Source: CAIUKV01 sp041659105
GTDB lineage: Bacteria; Actinomycetota; Acidimicrobiia; IMCC26256; PALSA-555
NCBI GenBank assembly: GCA_041659105.1
Contig: JBAZYX010000018.1
Location: forward strand, 1-46,249
Direction of reading: 5' to 3'
Length of the DNA: 46,249 bases
In this document: in pieces, positions 40,884 through 46,249 of the stretch
Numbering within the stretch: position 1 is the first letter of the stretch
Layout of the letters: every line of letters starts with the position of its first letter
Program-made: the position numbers and the translations under genes
Notes under the pieces: model-generated
Told to the model about the DNA's origin: nothing
The model's input: the letters and a program-made list of their open reading frames with translations, nothing else
Databases searched by the model: none

Positions 40884-41639
40884 TCATGCGCTGGCACCTC
40901 CATCGAGCATCAATGCCGTTCCGGTGATCATGGTCGCGTCGTCGGACGCGAGGTACGCGATCGCCGCCGCGACGACCGCGGGATCCATCGCCCCTTCGAT
41001 GACCGAGCTCCCTCGCGCGAAGAGCGAGAGGTCGATCGTGTCCGAGAGCTCGAAGTTGCGGAGGAAGTCCGTGGCGACGGAGCTCGGGCAGACGCAGTTC
41101 ACGCGCACGCCGCGTCGGCCGAACTCCACGGCGAGCGACTTGGTGAGCATGATCACCCCGCCCTTCGACGCGCAGTACGCGGCGTTGTAGGGCACCGCCC
41201 GCACGCCGGCGACCGAGGCGACGTTCACGATGCTGCCGCTCGACTCCACGAGCAACGGCAACGCCTCCTGGCACATGAGGAACGTTCCGGTGAGGTTCAC
41301 GGCCAGGGTCCGGTTCCACTCGTTGAGGGTCACCTCGCCCGTGGGCCGGAGGGAGCCCACGCCGGCGACGTTGACGAGGAGGTCGAGCCGGCCGCCCCCG
41401 GAGACGGCGTGGGCGACCGCGTCGCCGCACGAGTCGGGGTCCGTCACGTCGCAGCCGACCGCCGTGGCCGCCCCGCCCGCGCCGGTGATCGCATCGGCGG
41501 TCCGGGCCGCGGCCGCGGCGTCGAGGTCGGCGCACGCGACGACCGCGCCCTCCTGCGCGAGCAGGCGGGCGCACGCACCGCCGATCCCGCCGCCGGCGCC
41601 GGTCACGAGCGTGGTGCGGCCTGCGAATCGCGCGGTCAA
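40884..41639 (-). CDS. short-chain dehydrogenase/reductase with TTG start
   Basis: A 251-residue classical SDR: TGAGGGIG (13-20), D38, NVAG (90-93, replacing the more usual NNAG), catalytic S142, Y155 and K159 (YCASK), and LDGGASA at the C-terminus. The start is a TTG at 41639; GGGGGGAAG just upstream supports it, and no in-frame ATG or GTG fits the first beta strand. NAD dependence is suggested by D38. Probably cotranscribed with the following SDR, with which it might perform successive alcohol oxidations. Confidence 0.92.
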   Translation of the reverse strand: MTARFAGRTTLVTGAGGGIGGACARLLAQEGAVVACADLDAAAAARTADAITGAGGAATAVGCDVTDPDSCGDAVAHAVSGGGRLDLLVNVAGVGSLRPTGEVTLNEWNRTLAVNLTGTFLMCQEALPLLVESSGSIVNVASVAGVRAVPYNAAYCASKGGVIMLTKSLAVEFGRRGVRVNCVCPSSVATDFLRNFELSDTIDLSLFARGSSVIEGAMDPAVVAAAIAYLASDDATMITGTALMLDGGASA

Positions 41640-41642
41640 CGG

Positions 41643-41651
41643 CTTCCCCCC
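41643..41651 (-). promoter_or_regulatory. ribosome binding site supporting a TTG start
   Basis: The coding strand reads GGGGGGAAG ending 3 bases before TTG 41639-41637. Its strength supports initiation at this rare codon. Confidence 0.5.
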
Positions 41652-41735
41652 GACGTGCGACGCAGCACGTGCGTCCCGTGGCCGCTTAGTGTCTCACGAC
41701 GACGGCCTCGACCGCGCAATCGTCCGGGAGCACAC

Positions 41736-43445
41736 GTGCAGCTCGACCTCGTGATCCGCAACGGCCGGGTGGTCGACGGCTCGGGCTTCGGCGCGTACCG
41801 TGCCGACGTCGGGATCGTGGGCGACCGCATCGCGGTCGTCGGCCGGATACGCGAACGCGGTCGCGTGGAGATCGACGCCGACGGACACGCCGTGACGCCG
41901 GGCTTCATCGACGGGCACACCCACATGGACGCGCAGGTCTTCTGGGACCGGCTGGGCGTGAACTCCTGCTGGCACGGGGTGACCACGGTGGTGATGGGCA
42001 ACTGCGGGTTCACGCTGGCCCCGGTGCGCGCGGATGCGCGCGCCCTCGTCGTGCGCAACCTCGAGCGGGCCGAGGACATCGACCCCACTGCGCTCGCCAC
42101 GGGCATCGAGTGGAGCTGGGAGACCTTCGCCGAATACCTCGACGCCGTCGACGGACTGCCCAAGGGGATCCACTACGCGGCGAACATCGGGCACTCCGCG
42201 CTCCGCACGTACGTCATGGGCGAACGGGCCTTCACCGATCCCGCGACCGAGGACGACCTCGTCGGGATGGAGCGCGAGCTGGCCGACGCACTGCGCGCCG
42301 GGGCGGTGGGCTTCACCACCTCACGCAGCGAGCACCACGAGACGTCCGACGACCGGCCGGTCGCGTCGCGACTCGCCACGTGGGAGGAGGTCGTGCGCCT
42401 GGTCGGCGTGATGGGCGACCTGGGCGTGGGCATGCTCGAGGGCGGCTCGGAGGGCGTCCTGGCACCCGACCCCGACGTGCGCGCGCAGGCGGTGCAGCGG
42501 GTCCGCGCGCTGGCCGGCGCGCGCGGCGTCCCGATGACGAGCGGCATCCTGGCCACCGATCCCGGCGGCCGCGAGATGCTCGCGCTGATCGACGACATCG
42601 CCGCCGCCGGTGGGCGGATGATCGGACAGTCGCACTGTCGCGGCATCAACGTGCTGCTGTCGTTCCGGACCCGACTCCCGTTCGATCTCCTGCCCGAGTG
42701 GCAGCCGCTGCGGGCGCAGCCCCTGGCCGAGCAGCGCCGGATGCTCGCCGATCCCGCGCTGCGGTCCCGACTCGCGGATGCGGCGATGCACGGCGACTAC
42801 ACGCGCTGGCGCGGCATCGGCGCGATGCCGAGGCGGCCCGACTTCGACCGGATCCGGGTCTACGAGCAGGGCCTCCCGCCCAACCCGACCGTTGCCGACG
42901 TCGCGGCGGCCCGCGGGGTCAGCCCCGCCGCCGCGATGATCGACCTGGCCCTCGAGACCGACTTCGAGGTGCTGTTCATCCAGCCGAGCCTGTACCCCCA
43001 GGACGAGGACGTGCTCCTCGAGGTGATGCGCCATCCCCGCACGGTGATGACGTTCTCCGACTCGGGCGCGCACCTGAGCCAGATCTCCGACTCCTCGATC
43101 CACACGCACTTGCTCGGCTACTGGGTGCGCGAGCGGGAGGAGTTCACGCTCGAGGAGGCCGTGCGGATGCTCACGCTCGCTCCGGCGATGGCGTGGGGGT
43201 TCTCCGATCGCGGACTGCTGCGCGAGGGCATGGTCGCCGACGTGAACGTCTTCGATCCCACGTCGGTCGGCCCCGCGGTTCCCGAGGTGGTCGCCGACCT
43301 CCCCGGCGGCGGGAACCGGCTGTCCCAGCGTGCGCACGGGTTCCGGGCCACCGTCGTCGCCGGCGAGGTCACGATCCTCGACGGTGCCCCTACCGGCGCG
43401 ACCCCCGGTCGCCTGGTGCGCAACCGCCTCGCCGAGTGCGCGTGA
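41736..43445 (+). CDS. D-aminoacylase-like amidohydrolase (family 3)
   Basis: A 569-residue amidohydrolase of the N-acyl-D-amino-acid deacylase/dihydroorotase-like group. The N-terminal beta domain (DLVIRNGRVVDGSG) leads into H61-T-H63 with D65 in GFIDGHTHMDAQ; GNCGFTLAP, GQSHCRG and FSDSGAHLSQI further on supply the conserved metal-cluster and catalytic region, and the barrel returns to a beta tail with DVNVFDP. Family members cleave N-acyl or cyclic amide bonds; the exact substrate is unknown. GTG 41736 is preceded by GGGAG. It is divergent from the SDR pair and converges on the SnoaL/cyclase genes with a 3-base gap. Confidence 0.92.
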   Translation: MQLDLVIRNGRVVDGSGFGAYRADVGIVGDRIAVVGRIRERGRVEIDADGHAVTPGFIDGHTHMDAQVFWDRLGVNSCWHGVTTVVMGNCGFTLAPVRADARALVVRNLERAEDIDPTALATGIEWSWETFAEYLDAVDGLPKGIHYAANIGHSALRTYVMGERAFTDPATEDDLVGMERELADALRAGAVGFTTSRSEHHETSDDRPVASRLATWEEVVRLVGVMGDLGVGMLEGGSEGVLAPDPDVRAQAVQRVRALAGARGVPMTSGILATDPGGREMLALIDDIAAAGGRMIGQSHCRGINVLLSFRTRLPFDLLPEWQPLRAQPLAEQRRMLADPALRSRLADAAMHGDYTRWRGIGAMPRRPDFDRIRVYEQGLPPNPTVADVAAARGVSPAAAMIDLALETDFEVLFIQPSLYPQDEDVLLEVMRHPRTVMTFSDSGAHLSQISDSSIHTHLLGYWVREREEFTLEEAVRMLTLAPAMAWGFSDRGLLREGMVADVNVFDPTSVGPAVPEVVADLPGGGNRLSQRAHGFRATVVAGEVTILDGAPTGATPGRLVRNRLAECA

Positions 43446-43448
43446 CGC

Positions 43449-43874
43449 TCAGGCTCCGGCCCAGAACAGCTCGGTGCGGCGGTGGCGGATGCGCCAGATC
43501 CCGTCGCGGCGCTCGACGGCGTCGAGGTACCGGATCCCCAGCGTCGAGTTGCCTCCACCCGGGCGGGAGACACCGATCTGGTACACGACCGCGTACGTAT
43601 CGAGCGTCGCTTCGTCGGCACCCGCCTCGAACACGACGAGCGGATCGCCGAGGACGTGCATGCTCGACTCGGACGACGGAGGCGCCGCCCGCATCGTGTC
43701 GAGGTGCTCACGGATCGGCGACGAACCGCGGATGCCGTCGATCACGGCGTCGGAGTGGAACAGCTCGGCCATGACGTCGTAGTCGCGCGCGTCCGCCGCA
43801 CGGGCGTAGCGCTGCCCCAGGTTGCGCAGCGCCTCCAGGTCGAGCACGTGCCCGAGGGCGAGGTCGTCGCTCAC
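43449..43874 (-). CDS. SnoaL-like domain protein
   Basis: A 141-residue NTF2-like protein of the SnoaL_4 type: LRNLGQRYARAADARDYDVMAELF at the start, a central MHVLGDPLV strand, and closing strands with IGIRYLDAVERRDGIWRIRHRRTELFW-like character (Arg-rich end). Members act as hydratases, isomerases or the small subunits of dehydratases. The GTG start at 43874 overlaps the stop of the cyclase-family gene (GTGA). It is not closely related to the SnoaL domains at 26246 and 27781, lacking their YEN-x-YG motif. Confidence 0.88.
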   Translation of the reverse strand: MSDDLALGHVLDLEALRNLGQRYARAADARDYDVMAELFHSDAVIDGIRGSSPIREHLDTMRAAPPSSESSMHVLGDPLVVFEAGADEATLDTYAVVYQIGVSRPGGGNSTLGIRYLDAVERRDGIWRIRHRRTELFWAGA

Positions 43875-44836
43875 AGGACCGCGATCGGGTTCGCCGGGCA
43901 GCCCGTGCCCCCGACGACGCGGAGCGTGCCCATCGTGAAGAGGAACTCGTAGCGCCCGGCCTCGGCGCACAGGGCCGCGATCCGGCCCAGGTGCAGGTTG
44001 TCGACGAGGGGCAGGCCGAGGCCGACGATGCCGATCTGGTGCACCGGGAAGGCCCAGTTGGGCACCCCCAGCCCGGGCATCGGATCGGAGATGCCGTCGC
44101 TGCCCAACAAGGCGACCTCGCGTTCGGCGAGCCACGGGAGGCAGTCGGGATGCACGCCCGACATCCCCCGCCGGGGATCCAGCACGCCTCCGGAGGTCGC
44201 GCGCCACGCGTCGCGGCCGGTGGCGATGCAGACGATGTCGCCGGTCCCGACCTCGACCCCGAGCGCGCGCTCCGCCTCCTCGAGCTCCGCGCGCGTGATC
44301 ACGGCCGGGTCGTCGAGCGGCTCGCCGCCTCGCGCGGCCACGACGTCGAGCAGCACACCGCGACCCACGACGCCGTCGGCCATCGCCATGATCGTGTTGG
44401 CCCGGGCACCGTCGCTGCGCACGTCCGACGCCGGGCGGCCGTTGTACATCTGACCGCGCACGAACATGTGGCAGAGCGCGTCGACGTGGGTCACGCCGAG
44501 CCCGTGCACGTCGGTCCCGACGTAGTCACGGCTGGCTTCGTAGCCGGGGATGCCGGTGTTCTCGCGGGCGTCGCCCGCGGCGAGCATGTGGTGGTGCGCC
44601 GGGAACGGCATCTCGGGCGACGGGGACACGCCGAGGTCGTGGGCCAGGCTCACCGCGGTTCCGTCGACCACCACCTCCGCCGCCCGCCGGCGATGGGCGG
44701 GCGTGAGGTGGTTCAGCGTGCCGAGCTCGTCGTCGGGACCCCAGCGCCCCCAGTTGGAGAGCGCTTCGTAGAGCGCGTCGAGCTCGGCCTCGGTCGGGAC
44801 CGCGGAGACCGAGGGGATCGTCACGGCCGCGGACAC
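43871..44836 (-). CDS. cyclase family protein (kynurenine formamidase-like hydrolase)
   Basis: A 321-residue protein of the cyclase (PF04199-type) family. The metal motif is H111-G-x3-T-H117-V-D119-A-x2-H123, close to the HGTHxDxPxH consensus, and GDIVCIATGRD and GMSGVHPDCLPWL blocks follow. Known members hydrolyse N-formylkynurenine or isatin-like amides and related cyclic compounds with Mn or Zn. Two GTG starts are possible; 44836 is chosen because GGGAG lies four bases before it, while 44824 is poorly spaced. It lies 29 bases after the molybdenum hydroxylase and overlaps the SnoaL gene by GTGA. Confidence 0.9.
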   Translation of the reverse strand: MSAAVTIPSVSAVPTEAELDALYEALSNWGRWGPDDELGTLNHLTPAHRRRAAEVVVDGTAVSLAHDLGVSPSPEMPFPAHHHMLAAGDARENTGIPGYEASRDYVGTDVHGLGVTHVDALCHMFVRGQMYNGRPASDVRSDGARANTIMAMADGVVGRGVLLDVVAARGGEPLDDPAVITRAELEEAERALGVEVGTGDIVCIATGRDAWRATSGGVLDPRRGMSGVHPDCLPWLAEREVALLGSDGISDPMPGLGVPNWAFPVHQIGIVGLGLPLVDNLHLGRIAALCAEAGRYEFLFTMGTLRVVGGTGCPANPIAVL

Positions 44837-44865
44837 TACTCCCGGCCTCCGGGGACCCGCGGCGG

Positions 44866-46249
44866 TCACTCGGTCGGGATCGCGCCGATCAGCTCGAGGA
44901 TCCGGGCCGGCGGCAGGTGCTGCTCGCGCACCTGCACTCCGAAGGGCTCGAGCGCGTTCTCGATCGCGCTGACGATCGCGGCCGGCGCCACGATCATCCC
45001 GCCCTCGCCCACGCCGCGGAAGTTCACGTCGGGATCGGCCAGCACGCTCTCGAGGTGGTGGATCTCGAAGTTGGGCACGTTCGTGGTGGTCGGCAGCAGG
45101 TAGTCCATGAACGTGCTCGCGAGGAACTGGCCGTCCTCGCCGTACGCCGACGACTCGAGCAGCACGGCGCCGATCGCCTGGGCCACGCCACCCCGGACCT
45201 GACCCTCGACGATCGCCGGGTTGACCGGCAGCCCGCAGTCCTCCACCACGACGTAGCGCGGGATCTCGACCATGCCGGTCTCGATGTCGACCTCGACGAA
45301 GCAGCAGTGGGTGCCGCCCGACCAGCCGCCCTCGCCGCCGTCGTACTCGTGGCTCGCGGTCAGCTCGCGGTCGAGGTCGTCGGGAAGCCGGTGGGGCTCC
45401 TCGGCCACGACGCGCGCGATCTCGGCCAGCGACACCGAGATGCTGGGCGTGCCCACCACGTTGACGACGCCGTTGTTGATCTCGAGGTCGTGCGGATCGG
45501 CCTCGAGCAGCTCGGCCGCGATCGCGGTGATCTTCTCGCGCAGCGTGCGCGACGCGTGCAGCACCGATCCGTTGGCCATGGTCGCGGCCCGGCTCCCACC
45601 CGTGGACACGAGCGCGAACGGGGTGATGTCGGTGTCGCCGTACTTCACCGTGATCCGGTCGAACGGCACGCCGAGCTCGTCGGACGCGACCTGGGCCAGC
45701 GTGGTCTGGTGGCTCTGGCCGTGCGGGTGCTGCTGGGTGATGATCGTGATCGAGCCGTCGGCCTCGACGGAGACGTAGCTGGTCTCGTTGCCCAGCATCC
45801 CCGCCGCGCTCTGCCCGGTCGCGTGGTTCTTCGGTCCCGGGGCCGCCTCCAGGTACGACGCGATGCCGAGGCCGAGGTAGCGGCCCTCCTCCCGCGCGGC
45901 GCGCTGCGCCACCTCGAAGTCCTCCCAGCCGACGATGCGGGCCGCCTCCTCGATCGACTCCTGCGTCGTGACCCCGGTGAACGGCTGCCCGGTCAGCATC
46001 GCGAGCGGCGCCTCGCCGAGGTGCACGTAGTTGCGGCGGCGGACGTCGAGCCGGTCGATGCCGAGCTCCCGGCCGATGATGTCGAGCACGCGCTCGCGCA
46101 AGAAGTCGGCGGTGGCCCACGGCCCGCGGTACGAGACGTACGTCGCCTTGTTGCTGAACACCGCGGTCGACGTGGCCGCGATCGCCTCGAGCTTCGTCGG
46201 CCCCTGGAACAGCGCGCTGAGCGTGCCGACCATCATGGCGCCGGGGAAC
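44866..46249 (-). CDS. molybdenum hydroxylase large subunit (xanthine/CO dehydrogenase type), 3' part
   Basis: The 3' end of a molybdopterin-binding large subunit; the gene runs off the right edge of the window, leaving about 460 residues. Visible blocks include YRGPW, RRRNYVHLGE, HPHGQSHQTTLAQVASDELG, GDTDITPFALVSTGGSRAA and GVGEGGMIVAP; the Glu of the last block is the expected active-site base next to molybdenum. Partner iron-sulfur and FAD subunits, if present, lie outside the window. Members hydroxylate N-heterocycles, aldehydes, nicotinate or CO. It precedes the cyclase-family and SnoaL genes on the same strand. Confidence 0.9.
   Translation of the reverse strand, partial: FPGAMMVGTLSALFQGPTKLEAIAATSTAVFSNKATYVSYRGPWATADFLRERVLDIIGRELGIDRLDVRRRNYVHLGEAPLAMLTGQPFTGVTTQESIEEAARIVGWEDFEVAQRAAREEGRYLGLGIASYLEAAPGPKNHATGQSAAGMLGNETSYVSVEADGSITIITQQHPHGQSHQTTLAQVASDELGVPFDRITVKYGDTDITPFALVSTGGSRAATMANGSVLHASRTLREKITAIAAELLEADPHDLEINNGVVNVVGTPSISVSLAEIARVVAEEPHRLPDDLDRELTASHEYDGGEGGWSGGTHCCFVEVDIETGMVEIPRYVVVEDCGLPVNPAIVEGQVRGGVAQAIGAVLLESSAYGEDGQFLASTFMDYLLPTTTNVPNFEIHHLESVLADPDVNFRGVGEGGMIVAPAAIVSAIENALEPFGVQVREQHLPPARILELIGAIPTE

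Noticed and set aside
43871..46120. A 749-codon - strand frame covering the cyclase and molybdenum hydroxylase region as a fusion
   Set aside because: Only its 3' part (the cyclase) is coding; the 5' part is out of frame with the hydroxylase, which reads correctly in another frame.

Overview
The window is very GC-rich with near-saturated G/C at third codon positions, many GTG starts (and one probable TTG start), frequent GTGA stop/start overlaps and Shine-Dalgarno cores of the GGAG type. The families present (F420/actinobacterial-style oxidoreductase neighbourhoods, SnoaL-like domains, several amidohydrolase_2 proteins ending in a DxPHxxGTWP-type block, MMPL, GAP/Sap family, PhoX-like proteins) point to an actinobacterium; the class Acidimicrobiia is my best guess but is inference only. 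No rRNA, tRNA, insertion sequence, phage gene or CRISPR array was recognised. Gene density is high; the only stretch above 300 bases without an intact gene (39617-40060) holds a frame-broken remnant of an amidohydrolase.

Left part (1-12477): an ABC-F ATPase, a YozE-like small protein with a secreted NTF2-like protein, a cupin/DUF1330 pair, a divergent sulfatase, a HAPMO-type Baeyer-Villiger monooxygenase, a membrane-anchored kinase-like protein facing a PAP2 phosphatase, then an operon of P450, alpha/beta hydrolase and amidohydrolase.

Centre-left (12574-16805): a compact regulatory and redox module. An OmpR-type response regulator, histidine kinase and ApbE flavin transferase are transcribed leftward with 4-base overlaps; divergently lie two small Ala-rich membrane proteins (one apparently frameshifted) and a five-helix ferric-reductase-like b-type cytochrome. 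Between them is an array of GCTTCAC direct repeats at 11-12 base spacing, the geometry expected for an OmpR/PhoB-type regulator. No ordinary FMN-binding acceptor domain for ApbE is present in the window.

Centre (16795-23801): an amidohydrolase, an RNA uridine methyltransferase, two Tat-exported PhoX-like paralogues (one extended by a Thr-rich linker and a DNRLRE-type domain) and a secreted zinc metallopeptidase.

Centre-right (23842-33482): nine leftward genes with gaps of at most 55 bases (MMPL exporter, alpha/beta hydrolase, SDR, tandem SnoaL, VOC, SnoaL-nitroreductase fusion, TauD-type dioxygenase, zinc alcohol dehydrogenase, VOC), preceded by two inverted copies of an ATACCCC-AG-GGGGTAT palindrome typical of CsoR/CstR/RcnR-family operators; a spermidine-synthase-like gene faces the other way from the same control region.

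Right part (33498-46249): an AMP-forming ligase with a second Baeyer-Villiger-like monooxygenase that has Tyr in place of the fingerprint His, a secreted metallopeptidase, a GAP-family membrane protein, an amidohydrolase_2, the amidohydrolase remnant, two SDRs, an intact D-aminoacylase-like amidohydrolase, a SnoaL-like protein, a cyclase-family hydrolase and the 3' part of a molybdenum hydroxylase large subunit cut by the window edge. Taken together the region looks like an accessory catabolic area for ring/ketone or ester substrates; the actual substrates cannot be read from sequence.
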